NCBI RefSeq assembly: GCF_024734405.1
Contig: NZ_CP059556.1
Span: forward strand, 4,340,001-4,404,000
Direction of reading: 5' to 3'
Source of the DNA: Saccharopolyspora gregorii
GTDB taxonomy: Bacteria > Actinomycetota > Actinomycetes > Mycobacteriales > Pseudonocardiaceae
DNA length: 64,000 nucleotides
In this document: positions 1 through 8,678 of the stretch, piece after piece
How positions within the stretch are numbered: position 1 is the first letter of the stretch
Layout of the letters: every line of letters starts with the position of its first letter
Notes under the pieces: model-generated
What the model saw: the letters and a program-made list of their open reading frames with translations, nothing else
Database searches by the model: none
What the model was told of the DNA's origin: nothing
Position numbers and translations under genes: made by a program

Positions 1-102
1 CTGCTGTTCGGTCTCGTCGCCGGAACCGGTGCTCACCAGGGGTGGCACCAGCAGCACGAGCAGCAGGGATGCGGCCACGGACAGCGCGCTGCGCAGGCGC
101 AC
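1..102 (-). CDS. N-terminus of an exported protein (partial)
   Basis: Only the first 34 codons are inside the window; the gene runs off the left edge. I chose the GTG at 102-100 because a GGAGAGG-like ribosome site lies just upstream. The peptide is a typical export signal: two arginines, a long Leu/Val/Ala core, then a small-residue stretch and an acidic tail. It is divergent from a CitA/CitB-type two-component system. In actinobacteria that position is often held by a TctC-type tricarboxylate-binding protein, so that identity is plausible, but it rests on context only because no mature domain is visible. Confidence 0.5.
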   Translation of the reverse strand, partial: MRLRSALSVAASLLLVLLVPPLVSTGSGDETEQQ

Positions 103-180
103 GGGGATCCCGCCTCTCCGTTGTGGTGGGAAGTGACCCGGATCATGCTGCACGGCGGGGTGTGCGATGTCCTCCTTGCG

Positions 181-210
181 AACCTAACGGTGGTTGTGTT
201 CGTTGTGTCA
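181..210. promoter_or_regulatory. direct repeats in the divergent promoter region
   Basis: GTTGTGTT (193-200) and GTTGTGTC (202-209) are direct repeats with a 9-nt period in the gap between the exported-protein gene and the two-component operon. Read on the minus strand, GTGACA (5 of 6 to a -35 box) is followed 19 nt later by TAGGTT. The arrangement would suit a CitB-like response regulator acting on the divergent gene. This is inference from layout. Confidence 0.25.
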
Positions 211-297
211 CCGTTCCGAAGCCACCCTTCCACCCGCCGACGCAGGTCAGCGGGTTAGCGTCGGTCGGACCACGCGACGCGGCGAGGGAGGTGGAGG

Positions 298-1869
298 ATG
301 CGCGGACCGCTTTCGCGCCAGCTCCTCGGCTGGCAGCTGGCGATCATCCTGGTGCTGCTGGCCTCGGTCGCGGTGTTCTCGGTGTCGCAGTCCAACGCCG
401 CGTTCCGGGCCACCGAGGGCAGGCGGATGCTGTCGGTGGCCGAAGACCTGGCCGCGACCGGCGGGGTGCGGCTGAGCCTGCAGGACCCGGTGAACCGGGA
501 CGCGCTGCCGATCTTCGCGGAGAGCGCGCGCAGCCTCTCCGGCGCCGACCAGGTGATCATCACCGATGGCCGGGGCGTGGTGCTGACCTCACCGGATCCC
601 GGGCAGCGCGGGCAACCGCTGCCGATGGGCGCGAGCACCGCGCTGCGCGGCCAGGCCTGGGTCGGGGACGTGCGCGGCGCCGACGGCGTCGACTCGCTGG
701 TGGCGCACGTGCCGGTGATCGGCGACGACGCCCGCATCATCGGCGTGGTCGCGGCGGGGCGCGAGACGCCCGACTTCTTCGCGGGCATTCGCCGCGCGCC
801 CGGCGATCCGCTGGTGCTGCTGGCGTTCGCGACGTTCCTGGCCGTGGCCGGCTCGATCCTGCTGGCGCGGCGGGTGAAGCACCAGACGCTCGGCCTGGAA
901 CCGCAGGAGATCACGCGGTTGGTGGAGCACCGGGAGGCGATGTTGCACGGCATCCGGGAAGGCGTGCTGGGCGTGGACCAGCAGGACCGGATCACGCTGG
1001 TGAACGACCAGGCCCGCGAGCTGCTGTCGCTGCCCGCGGACTGCGTGGGCAGCCGGATCGACGCCCTCGACCTCAACGACCGGGCGCGGGACGTGCTCAC
1101 CGGCCGCACCTCCGGGGTCGACCAGATCGTGCTGCGCCGCGGACGCGTGGTGGTGCTGAACCGGATGCCGATCTCCACGGTCGGCGCCGTGATCACCATG
1201 CGGGACCGGACGGAACTGGTGGACCTGCGGGAAGAACTGGCCGCGCACCGCACCACCACCGACACGCTGCGGGCGCAGGCGCACGAGTTCAGCAACCGGC
1301 TGCACACCATCTCCGGACTGCTCGAACTCGGCGAGCACGAGGAACTGGCGCGGTTCGTGGACCGGATCAGCCACAGCCGCGGCCAGTGGCAGGCGGAGGT
1401 CTCCTCCCGCATCGCCGACCCGGCGACCGCGGCGCTGCTGATCGCGAAGGCCAGCCTCGCCGCCGAACGCGGGGTGGGGCTGCGGCTGAGCGAGGGCAGT
1501 GCGCTCGGCGAGCTCGACGAGCAGCTGTCCGCGGACGTCACCACGGTGCTGGGCAACCTGGTGGACAACGCGCTGGACGCGGTGGACGGCGCCTCCGGCG
1601 ACGACCGGATCGAAGTGGACCTGCGGCACGCGGGCGACGTGGTGACGCTGGTCGTGCGGGACTCCGGCCCGGGAGTGGCGCCGGAGATCGTCGAGGAGGT
1701 CTTCCGGCACGGCTTCAGCACGAAGGCGGCCCGGGACGGCGAGCGCGGGCTCGGCCTGGCGCTGACCCGGCGGATCTGCCGCCGCCGCGGCGGATCGGTG
1801 CAGGTCCGCAACGAGCACGGCGCCGTGTTCACCGCACGGCTGCCGCTGGACGCGGAGGTGACCAGGTGA
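298..1869 (+). CDS. sensor histidine kinase, CitA/DcuS type
   Basis: This is a membrane sensor kinase of 523 residues. A first membrane segment lies near residues 12-30, an extracytoplasmic sensor domain follows to about 165, and a second membrane segment spans about 171-190. A PAS region follows at about 210-305. The phosphoacceptor is probably His329 in QAHEFSNRLH, the compact H-box usual in the CitA/DcuS family. The ATPase domain shows an N-box (LVDNALDAV, Asn424) and G-boxes (DSGPG and RGLGLAL). ATG 298 follows a GGAGGTGGAGG ribosome site. Its stop overlaps the start of the response-regulator gene. Relatives sense C4-dicarboxylates or citrate; the ligand here is unknown. Confidence 0.93.
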   Translation: MRGPLSRQLLGWQLAIILVLLASVAVFSVSQSNAAFRATEGRRMLSVAEDLAATGGVRLSLQDPVNRDALPIFAESARSLSGADQVIITDGRGVVLTSPDPGQRGQPLPMGASTALRGQAWVGDVRGADGVDSLVAHVPVIGDDARIIGVVAAGRETPDFFAGIRRAPGDPLVLLAFATFLAVAGSILLARRVKHQTLGLEPQEITRLVEHREAMLHGIREGVLGVDQQDRITLVNDQARELLSLPADCVGSRIDALDLNDRARDVLTGRTSGVDQIVLRRGRVVVLNRMPISTVGAVITMRDRTELVDLREELAAHRTTTDTLRAQAHEFSNRLHTISGLLELGEHEELARFVDRISHSRGQWQAEVSSRIADPATAALLIAKASLAAERGVGLRLSEGSALGELDEQLSADVTTVLGNLVDNALDAVDGASGDDRIEVDLRHAGDVVTLVVRDSGPGVAPEIVEEVFRHGFSTKAARDGERGLGLALTRRICRRRGGSVQVRNEHGAVFTARLPLDAEVTR

Positions 1870-2555
1870 TCACGGTGCTGGTCGTCGACGACGACTTCAT
1901 GGTCGCGAAGATCCACAGCGGCTACGTGGACCGGGTGGCGGGCTTCGAGGTCGTCGGCGTCGCGCACTCCGGCGCGGAGGCGCTGCGCGCGGTGGAGCGG
2001 CTGCGACCCGACCTGGTGCTGCTGGACATCTACCTGCCGGACGTGGACGGGCTGAGCGTGCTGCGCTCGATGCGCACCGGGGCGCGGCCGTCGGCCGAAC
2101 CGGACGTGCTGGTGATCAGCGCGGCGCACGACCTGGACACGGTGCGCGGCGCGGTGCGCGGCGGGGCGCTGCACTACCTGATCAAACCGTTCAGCTTCGA
2201 CGCGCTGCGCGAGCAGCTGGAGCACTTCCGGGCGCTGCACGACCGGCTCAGCGAACTGCCCGGGGACGCCCCCGCCGCGCAGCAGGACGTGGACCGGCTC
2301 TTCGGCGTCCCACCGCGGCCGGTGGTGCCGCCGAAGGGGCTGGCGAGCGAAACGGCGGGGGTCGTGGAACGGGTGCTGCGCGAGGCGGCGGACGGCGGCG
2401 AGGACCTGTCGGCGACCGAGTGCGCGGGGCTCGCCGAGCTGTCCCGGGTGTCGGCGCGCAAGTACCTGGAGCACTTCGTGGACACCGGGCGTGCCGAGGT
2501 GCGGCTGCGTTACGGCGGCACCGGCCGCCCGGAACGCCGCTACCGCTGGCTCTGA
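1866..2555 (+). CDS. response regulator, CitB/DcuR type
   Basis: This 229-residue response regulator is the partner of the preceding kinase. Its GTG start overlaps the kinase stop by 4 nt, which implies translational coupling. The receiver domain (about 1-120) has the acidic pocket D8-D10, the phosphoacceptor D54 in VLLDIY, and K107 in YLIKPF. The C-terminal part (about 165-225) is a helix-turn-helix of the CitB/DcuR kind, with ARKYLEHF as the likely recognition helix. By family it activates a dicarboxylate or tricarboxylate uptake gene; the divergent gene at the left edge is the obvious target. Confidence 0.93.
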   Translation: MITVLVVDDDFMVAKIHSGYVDRVAGFEVVGVAHSGAEALRAVERLRPDLVLLDIYLPDVDGLSVLRSMRTGARPSAEPDVLVISAAHDLDTVRGAVRGGALHYLIKPFSFDALREQLEHFRALHDRLSELPGDAPAAQQDVDRLFGVPPRPVVPPKGLASETAGVVERVLREAADGGEDLSATECAGLAELSRVSARKYLEHFVDTGRAEVRLRYGGTGRPERRYRWL

Positions 2556-2744
2556 CCCGGACCGTCGTCCTGCTCGGCGGGGCCGACGGCGTGCGGGTGG
2601 CCGGCGCTCAGCGACCGCCGCCGAGCGGTCCCGAGGCCGCCGGTCCGCCTCGGTCGGGGTTCGCCCGGTGGCGGGGCCTGCGTTGCGGGTGGGTGGTCGG
2701 CGGCCGAGACTGCGGCGTGGTCGAGGCGCTGGGAGGTTGCGGGG

Positions 2745-2774
2745 ATGACGCTCACCGAGGCGGGCGCGGCGTGA
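2745..2774 (+). CDS. nine-residue ORF coupled to the DUF6084 gene
   Basis: ATG 2745 opens a short frame (MTLTEAGAA) with an excellent GGGAGG site 8 nt upstream. Its stop overlaps the GTG of the next gene as GTGA. It may be a leader that loads ribosomes for translational coupling, or the tail of a lost gene. No homology can be judged at this length. Confidence 0.35.
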   Translation: MTLTEAGAA

Positions 2775-3412
2775 CCGCGGTGTCCGAGGACCTGCCCGGC
2801 ACCACCGGGCCCGCCCCGGAACCCGCGTTCACCGTGGTCGCCGCCGAACCCGCCCGTTCCGGATCGGGCCCCGCGCTGCGGTTCCGGCTCGCCGTGGACG
2901 CGCCGCCGAAGGCCCGGGTCCGCTCGATCAGCCTCTCCGCGGCGGTGCGGATCGTCCCGGCCCGGCGCCGCTACGACACCGCGGAGGCGATCCGGCTGGC
3001 CGAGGTCTTCGGCACCCCCGACCAGTGGTCCACCACGATGCGCGCGCTGCCGTGGGGCCGGGTGAGCACCGTCGTCGGCCCGTTCCTCGGCAGCACCGGC
3101 GCCGCCCTGCCGGTGGCGTGCGCCGCGGATCCGGTGGCCGCCCAGTACTTCCACGCGGTGCGGGACGGGGAGGTGCCGTTGGAGTTCCGGTTCGGCGGGA
3201 CGCTGTTCTACCTCGGCGCGGGCGGGACGCTGCACGCCGCTCGGCTGTCCCGGTCCGCGGTGGCCGCGTTCGCGCTGCCCGCCGCGCTGTGGCACGCCGC
3301 GGTCGCCGGGCCACCGCGGCGCAGGCTCTCCCGGCCCCGCCTCGACGAGCACCGCCCGCGGCCGGAGCGCGGTGCGACGCTGGACGAGCTGCTCGGGCGG
3401 CCGGAGCGGTGA
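2771..3412 (+). CDS. DUF6084 family protein
   Basis: The protein has 213 residues and no visible membrane segment or signal peptide. Sequence features such as the central FGTPDQWSTTMRALPWG stretch and the FRFGGTLFYLG segment resemble DUF6084, a family usually found beside actinobacterial [NiFe]-hydrogenase maturation genes. That fits the HypE-like gene that follows with a 4-nt overlap. No hydrogenase structural genes lie in the window. The GTG start at 2771 was chosen because it overlaps the stop of a short ORF with a strong ribosome site; the longer upstream frame has no codon logic. Confidence 0.65.
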   Translation: MTAVSEDLPGTTGPAPEPAFTVVAAEPARSGSGPALRFRLAVDAPPKARVRSISLSAAVRIVPARRRYDTAEAIRLAEVFGTPDQWSTTMRALPWGRVSTVVGPFLGSTGAALPVACAADPVAAQYFHAVRDGEVPLEFRFGGTLFYLGAGGTLHAARLSRSAVAAFALPAALWHAAVAGPPRRRLSRPRLDEHRPRPERGATLDELLGRPER

Positions 3413-4305
3413 GCGGCCGCGGTGAACGCGTTCTGCCCCGGCGGGGGTCCGTGGTGTCCGGTCCGGCGCTCGCCGCGGCGGTGCTGCGCGCGGAGTTCGG
3501 CGGTGCGCCGCCCGCGCCGCCGTGCCGGGGGCCCGTGCTGGTCACCGATTCGTTCTCCTGCGCACCGCTGTTCTTCCCCGGCGGGAGCATCGGCGACCTG
3601 GCGGTCAACGGCACCGCGAACGGGCTCGCGGTCGCCGGTGCCGCACCCCGCTCGGTGTCGGCGCGGTTCGCGGTCGAGGTGGGGTTTCCGGTCGCGGAGC
3701 TGCGGCGGGTGGCGCGGGCCGTGGTGGCGGCGGCCGCAGCGGCGGGCGTGCGGATCGCCGCCGGCGGGGCGTCGGTGGTCGAGCGCGGACGGGTCCACGG
3801 CTGCGCGATCGACACGACGGGGGTGGGCGCGACGGCCGGGTCGCACCGGCTCGGCGCCGCCCGTGCGCGGCCCGGGGACGAGGTGCTGATCAGCGGGCCG
3901 GTCGGGGACCACGGGATCGGCGTCGCGCTCGGTGCGGGCGTCGTCTCGGACACCGCCCCGCTGCACGGGCTGGTCGCGGCGGTGCTGGCGGCGGCCCCCG
4001 GCGTGCGGGTGCTGCGGGACGTGACCGGCGGCGGGCTGGCCGCCGCGCTGGACGAGATCGCGCGGGCCGCGGCCGTGCGGGTGCTGCTGGAGCGGGCCGC
4101 GGTGCCGGTGCGGCCGGAGGTGCGCCGGGCGGCGGAGCTGCTGGGCACCGACCCGCTGCACGCGGCCTGCGCGGGTCGGCTCCTCGTCGTGGTCGACCCC
4201 CGCGAAGCCGCCGCGGCGCTCGCCGCCATGCGCGCGCACCCCCAGGGCCCGGCCGCCGCCCGCATCGGCCGCCTCGCGGACCCCGCGACCGGACCGGCCG
4301 CCTGA
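3409..4305 (+). CDS. HypE-like AIR-synthase-fold protein, trimmed at both ends
   Basis: The core is clearly HypE, the protein that dehydrates a carboxamide to the cyanide ligand of [NiFe] hydrogenases: TDSFSCAPLFFPGG, IGDLAVNGTANGLAVAG, LISGPVGDHG, SDTAPLHGLV, LRDVTGGGLAAALDEIA and RAAELLGTDPLHAA. It has 298 residues against about 330-350 usual. The N-terminal HGGGG-type segment is absent, and so is the C-terminal tail ending in Pro-Arg-Ile-Cys that carries the modified cysteine. It therefore should not work as a normal HypE. The GTG at 3409 overlaps the DUF6084 stop. It is either a decaying hydrogenase gene or a repurposed AIR-synthase fold. Confidence 0.75.
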   Translation: MSGRGERVLPRRGSVVSGPALAAAVLRAEFGGAPPAPPCRGPVLVTDSFSCAPLFFPGGSIGDLAVNGTANGLAVAGAAPRSVSARFAVEVGFPVAELRRVARAVVAAAAAAGVRIAAGGASVVERGRVHGCAIDTTGVGATAGSHRLGAARARPGDEVLISGPVGDHGIGVALGAGVVSDTAPLHGLVAAVLAAAPGVRVLRDVTGGGLAAALDEIARAAAVRVLLERAAVPVRPEVRRAAELLGTDPLHAACAGRLLVVVDPREAAAALAAMRAHPQGPAAARIGRLADPATGPAA

Positions 4306-4444
4306 CCACCTCGGTTCCGGACCGGCGGCGCGGGCGCCGAGCCGCTGCTCGCGGACCGGCGGGGTCCGCGGCGGGCGCCCCCGTCCCGCGCGGCCCGGCG
4401 GGGCAACGGGACGGCGGGGCGGCGGCTTGACGAGGCGGCGGGGC

Positions 4445-5328
4445 TCAGCCGAGGAGGGCCGGGGCCAGCTCGCGCCACTGCTCCCGGGGCAGGACCGTCC
4501 CCCGGTCCAGCGGCGAACGTCCGGTGAGCACCTGCACGGCGACGTGGTCGGCCCCGGCGTCGTGGTGGGCGCGGACCCGGGCGGCGATGGCGTCGAGGTC
4601 GCCCCAGGCCACGAGGGCGTCGATGAGGCGATCGCTGCCGCCGTCGGCGAAGTCCTCGTCGGTGTAGCCGAGGCGGCGCAGGTTGTTCAGGTAGTTCGGC
4701 AGCGCCAGGTAGGGCGCTGCCCCGGTGCGGGCGATCTCGCGCGCCTTCGCCGGATCGGTTTCGAGCACCACCTTCTGCTCGGGCGCGAGCAGCGGGCCGT
4801 CGCCGAGGACCTCGCGCGCCCACGCGGTGTGCTCGGGGGTCGTGAGGTACGGGTGCGCCCCGGCGGACCGCTCCCCGGCGAGCCGCAGCGCCTTCGGACC
4901 GAGCGCGGCCAGCACCCGGGCCTGCACGGGCAGCGGTTCGGGCGCGGCGTCGAGCTCCTCGACGAAGGAGCGCAGCTTGCTGAACGGCTTCGCGTAGGTC
5001 TGCCCGGTCCGCTCGACGATGGGGGCGTGGCTGGTGCCGAGCCCGACGAGCGCACGACCGGGGCGGCGCGGTCGACGCGCTGGTAGGCGGCGCCGATGTC
5101 GGCGGCCTCGTGGGTCCAGATGTTGGTGATGCCGGTGGCGACGACGAGCTTCTCGGTCCGCTCCAGCAGCCCCTGCACGAGCTGGAGGTCACCCGGGGCC
5201 ATGCCGAGCCACAGCGTCCCGTACCCGAGCGCGTCCAGTTCGGCCACGGCTTCCCGGTGCTCCGCGTTCTCCAGGTCCCACGTCGGGGCCCCGGTCCACA
5301 AGCCGACCCGTCCTGCGGCGATGGCCAT
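4445..5328 (-). pseudogene. luciferase-like (LLM) F420-type oxidoreductase, frameshifted
   Basis: Two reading frames together make one luciferase-like monooxygenase of about 290 residues. The 5' frame (from ATG 5328) covers GRVGLWTG and VVATGITNIW, as far as the YQRVDRAAP region. The 3' frame covers RALVGLGTSHAPIV through PYLALPNYLNNL to the stop. The break is at about 5058-5063 in a run of four G (C on the coding strand); five would restore the frame. Relatives use F420 or flavin to oxidise small alcohols or aldehydes. The gene is either inactivated or carries a sequencing error; both halves are otherwise undamaged. Confidence 0.75.
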
Positions 5329-5662
5329 CGTGCTCCTCCTCCAGCTCGGCGTTCCCCCGCTCCAACCACCCGTCGCGTGCGCTTGTTCCCCGTCCGGAAC
5401 GGGCGAGCCCGATGCTCACCCGTTCCGGTCGGGTTCAGGCGGTCCTCCTCCTCGGCGCGCGGAGGTCGCGCGCGTCGTGTTCCGCTCACCGTCCGCCACC
5501 GTTCACCCGCTCGTGGGACGGGTGACGGGGTGCGGCCGGTCGCGGACCTCCGGCGCGCTGGAGGTCAACTTCCGCACGGGATGTCGCTGATCACTCCAAC
5601 GGATGGCACTTGTCCTGCGGTTGGGTCACAACGGGCAAAACCGCGATTGGTAACGTGGCGCC
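5329..5662. other. non-coding gap with two hairpins
   Basis: This is the gap between divergent genes. Two inverted repeats are visible: TCACCCG/CGGGTGA (5503-5525, 9-nt loop) and GACCTCC/GGAGGTC (5545-5566, 8-nt loop). I see no clear sigma-70 promoter and no gene. Confidence 0.5.
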
Positions 5663-6790
5663 GTGCCTGAAGGAACCACTGCGCCCGCACGAGCTCGCTC
5701 GGGCACGCGGAGCAACCGCAAGATCAGCTGGGATGTCGTGCGGGCCGGCTGCGTCGGGTTGGTCATGCTGTACCACGCGACGTTCCTGAGCGTGTTCCTG
5801 CATCCCGAGCTGATCCCGCGCAAGGTCGTCTTCCCGTACCAGGTCGGGGCGAGCCTGCTGCTGGTCATCTCCGCGTACTTCGCGTGCGTGACGATCGGCC
5901 GCGGAACCCTGCTGCGGTACTGGTGGGGCCGGATCGCGCGGTTGCTGCCGCCGTTCCTGGCCGCCGTCGTGCTGATCTACCTGGGGTTGCGGCTGCTGCC
6001 GATCGAGGGCTGGTTCGCGCCGACCGGCGAGGACCTGGCGGCGAACCTGCTGATGCTGTGGAACTGGCACCCCTCGGAGTACTTCTACATCGACGGCTCG
6101 CACTGGACGGTGCCGCTGCAGCTGATGGGCTTCAGCGCCGCCGCGATGCTGTACGCGAGCCGGTACGGGCACGGCCGCCGCCTGATCGCGGTGCTGTGGG
6201 CCGCGGTGCTCATCCCCGCCGCGCAGTGGCCGCTGCGCGTCTCCCAGCCGCCGGAGTGGTACCGGATGGTGGTGGACGGCTTCGGCATGCACCGCTGGCA
6301 CCTGTTCGTGGTGGGCGTGGCGATCTGGATGTGGTCGACCAAGCGGATCCGCACCCCGCACTTCGCGCTGCTGCTGGCGGCCTGCATGCTCGGCCAGGCG
6401 CTGCACAACTACGCCGAGACCCCGGAGGGCCTGGTCGCGGACTGGGGCTCGACGGTGGCGGTGTGCGTGGGCATGGTGGCCGTGGCGCTGACCGCGCGCG
6501 GACCGGACTGGAACCGCGTGGTGCCGAAGTGGACGTGGCGGCCGATCCAGTGGTTCGCGGGCATCTCCTACGGCGTGTTCCTGATGCACCAGACCTTGGG
6601 CTACGTGGTGGCCCGGATGTTGCAGGACCTCGGGGTGGGGCCGACCTTGCAGACGCTGGCGTTCGTGGTGAACGGGGTGCTGCTGGGGTGGGCGTTGACG
6701 AAGCTGGTGGAGCGGCCGACCCACAAGTGGCTGATGGCCACCTACGACCGGCTCGCGGCGCGGCGCAGCTCGGCCGGGGTCGCCGCCTGA
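5663..6790 (+). CDS. acyltransferase family 3 membrane protein (OafA/YrhL type)
   Basis: The protein has 375 residues and about ten hydrophobic segments. The N-terminus (WDVVRAGCVGLVMLYH) carries the Arg and His residues typical of family-3 acyltransferases, which move acyl groups from the cytoplasm to sugars or lipids at the outer face of the membrane. Further family marks are YWWGRIARLLPPF and, near the C-terminus, WFAGISYGVFLMHQ. The substrate cannot be inferred. GTG 5663 is the first in-frame start with any support. It stands alone between a divergent broken gene and a GC-rich gap. Confidence 0.88.
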   Translation: MPEGTTAPARARSGTRSNRKISWDVVRAGCVGLVMLYHATFLSVFLHPELIPRKVVFPYQVGASLLLVISAYFACVTIGRGTLLRYWWGRIARLLPPFLAAVVLIYLGLRLLPIEGWFAPTGEDLAANLLMLWNWHPSEYFYIDGSHWTVPLQLMGFSAAAMLYASRYGHGRRLIAVLWAAVLIPAAQWPLRVSQPPEWYRMVVDGFGMHRWHLFVVGVAIWMWSTKRIRTPHFALLLAACMLGQALHNYAETPEGLVADWGSTVAVCVGMVAVALTARGPDWNRVVPKWTWRPIQWFAGISYGVFLMHQTLGYVVARMLQDLGVGPTLQTLAFVVNGVLLGWALTKLVERPTHKWLMATYDRLAARRSSAGVAA

Positions 6791-6826
6791 GCATCGCGCG
6801 CCGCGCACCCGGCGCGGCGCCTCCGT

Positions 6827-7020
6827 CCGGCTTCTCCGGCACTCCCTCCGGCTTCTCCGGGCCTTCCGTCCGGCTTCTCCGGGCCCTCCCGGCGTCGCGA
6901 TGCCGAGGGCCGGTGCCGCTTCGCCCGTCCCCGCGTCGCGCACCCGCTGCCGGGTCCCGCCCGTCTTCCTCCGCGGCCCCCGGCTTCCCGGCGGCCCCGG
7001 CTTCCCGGCGGCCCCGGCGA
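6827..7020. repeat. short CCGGCTTCTCCGG repeats in a 376-nt gap
   Basis: The 13-mer CCGGCTTCTCCGG occurs at 6827, 6848 and 6870, spaced 21-22 nt apart, directly after the acyltransferase gene. A second set built on CGGCTTCCCGGCGG follows at about 6980-7020. The rest of 6791-7166 contains no gene I can support. Confidence 0.6.
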
Positions 7021-7166
7021 GGCAGGCACCTGACGGCGACTCCCCACGCTGGAGCCAGGACCGGCCCGCCGCAGCACCACCTGACCGCGAGCACCGCGTC
7101 CGCGCAGCCGAACGGCCCACCACCCGTGGAGCCCGGGCCGGTGGGCCGTCCAGCCGGTGCGACGGG

Positions 7167-8552
7167 TCAGGGCAGCATCGGCGGCGTGCGGGGGACGTCC
7201 GCGGCGCGGTCCAGCGCGGTGCGGACCTGCGCGGGCTGCTGGTCGACGCCCGCCCAGCGGCGGACCGTCGCCTCGGCCTCGGCGCGCTGCTGCGGGGGCA
7301 GGCCCTCGATCTTGGACCCGTGGTTGCCGCCCGGAACCAGGTAGCTGTAGGAGTCGCGGCTGCCCGGCCCGAGCCGGAACGGTTCCGCGCTCCACGGGTC
7401 GGCCTCACCGTTGACGAACATCAGCTCGGAGCCCTGCGACGCGACCCACGCGGCGACGTCGGCCATCGCGCCCGGCCGGAACCGCATGTCGATCTCGCGC
7501 GGGACGAAGTTGCGCGGCTCCCCTATCGACCGGTTGTGCAGCAGGTCGGCGAGCGGCTCGTCGGACACGTCGGGCCAGCCCAGCTGGGTGCCCGCCTGGT
7601 AGTAGTACGGCACGTACGGGTCGAGGCCCTGGTCGGTGTAGGAGAAGAAGTCGGAGGTCACCCCGAAGAACTCCCACAGGTCGTCGAGGCTCGCGCCGGG
7701 CGCCGGGATCTGCGCGCAGTCCTGCTGTCCCCGGTACTGCCAGAACGCGAACGGCGCGTCGACGACCACGGCTTCCAGCGCCCGGTCCACGTCACCCATG
7801 ACGCGGTCGAAGGTGAACCCTCCCGCGGCCGCGGTGGCGGCGTACCGATCCCGCAGCTCGGTGCGCCGGGTCAGCGCGTCCCGCTGCACGGCCGTCAGCG
7901 CGGCGCGGCAGGACTCGTCACCGACGTTCGCGAGGAACTCGTCGTAGCGGTCGTGCTCGTTGACGACGTCGTTCGGCGCCACGTACGCGATCGTCGCGTC
8001 CACGTCCTGCGGGTAGAACCGGCGGTGGTAGACGGCGGTCATGCCGCCCTTGCTGGCGCCGGTGGTGACCCAGCGGTCGGCGTAGACCGCGCGCAACGCC
8101 TCGATGACGCGGTGCTCGTCGGTGGCGGCCTGCCAGATGTTCAGGTCCGTCCAGTCCGGCTGGTCGGGGCGGGACGGGGTGAAGAAGCGGTGCTCCATCG
8201 CCACCTGGTTGCCGTCGAGCAGCCGGGTCGGCTCCGTGCGGCTCGCCTGCGCCGGCAGGTTGTAGCCGGTGGTGTAGAGGACCGTGGGCCGCGCGAGGTC
8301 GCGGTGCAGCAGCGTGAGGCGCTGCTGGAACTCCCCGGCCGCCGGGTCGCGGTGGTCGGCGGGCTGGGCGTAGGTGAGGTCGAACAGCCGGAACCCGGGT
8401 TCGGTGGGCCGTTCGCCGAGCACGGTCAGCCCGGGCACCGCCTCCAGCCGGTCGCGCAGCTCGTCGGCGGCGGGTTCCGCCGCCGCGATCGGTGTTCCCG
8501 CCAGCAGCACGCATCCCGCCGCGAGCACCGACAGCCAGCCCCGGATCCGCAT
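7167..8552 (-). CDS. secreted S37-family tripeptidyl aminopeptidase
   Basis: The protein has 461 residues with an export signal at about 1-26 (MRIRGWLSVLAAGCVLLAG, then an AAA cleavage area). The Ser nucleophile is probably Ser167 in TTGASKGGMT, the signature of the PS-10/S37 peptidases known from Streptomyces, which remove tri- or tetrapeptides from protein N-termini outside the cell. Likely partners are the Asp in NGEADPW and the His in GGNHGSK. ATG 8552 is preceded by GGGGGAGGGGG; the longer frame upstream has no such site. The gene stands alone and probably supports growth on protein or turnover of secreted peptides. Confidence 0.85.
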   Translation of the reverse strand: MRIRGWLSVLAAGCVLLAGTPIAAAEPAADELRDRLEAVPGLTVLGERPTEPGFRLFDLTYAQPADHRDPAAGEFQQRLTLLHRDLARPTVLYTTGYNLPAQASRTEPTRLLDGNQVAMEHRFFTPSRPDQPDWTDLNIWQAATDEHRVIEALRAVYADRWVTTGASKGGMTAVYHRRFYPQDVDATIAYVAPNDVVNEHDRYDEFLANVGDESCRAALTAVQRDALTRRTELRDRYAATAAAGGFTFDRVMGDVDRALEAVVVDAPFAFWQYRGQQDCAQIPAPGASLDDLWEFFGVTSDFFSYTDQGLDPYVPYYYQAGTQLGWPDVSDEPLADLLHNRSIGEPRNFVPREIDMRFRPGAMADVAAWVASQGSELMFVNGEADPWSAEPFRLGPGSRDSYSYLVPGGNHGSKIEGLPPQQRAEAEATVRRWAGVDQQPAQVRTALDRAADVPRTPPMLP

Positions 8553-8678
8553 CCGCGCCCCCTCCCCCTGCTGATCACCGTCGGCGACCAACCTAGTGGG
8601 GATGGGGGGCGGTGCGGTAGCCCCGCGCTCGCCGGGACCGGGTCGCGCGGACCCGGACCCGGCGGTTGCGCTGCCGGA

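Noticed and set aside
33-233. Minus-strand frame starting at 233
   Set aside because: The frame starting at GTG 102 gives a proper signal peptide with a ribosome site; the other reading has no such start and a Cys/Trp-rich peptide unlike real proteins.
42-2555. Long open frame of 837 codons across the two-component genes
   Set aside because: It is in frame only with the response regulator at its end; the rest is a GC-driven shadow of the histidine kinase, whose domains are clear in another frame.
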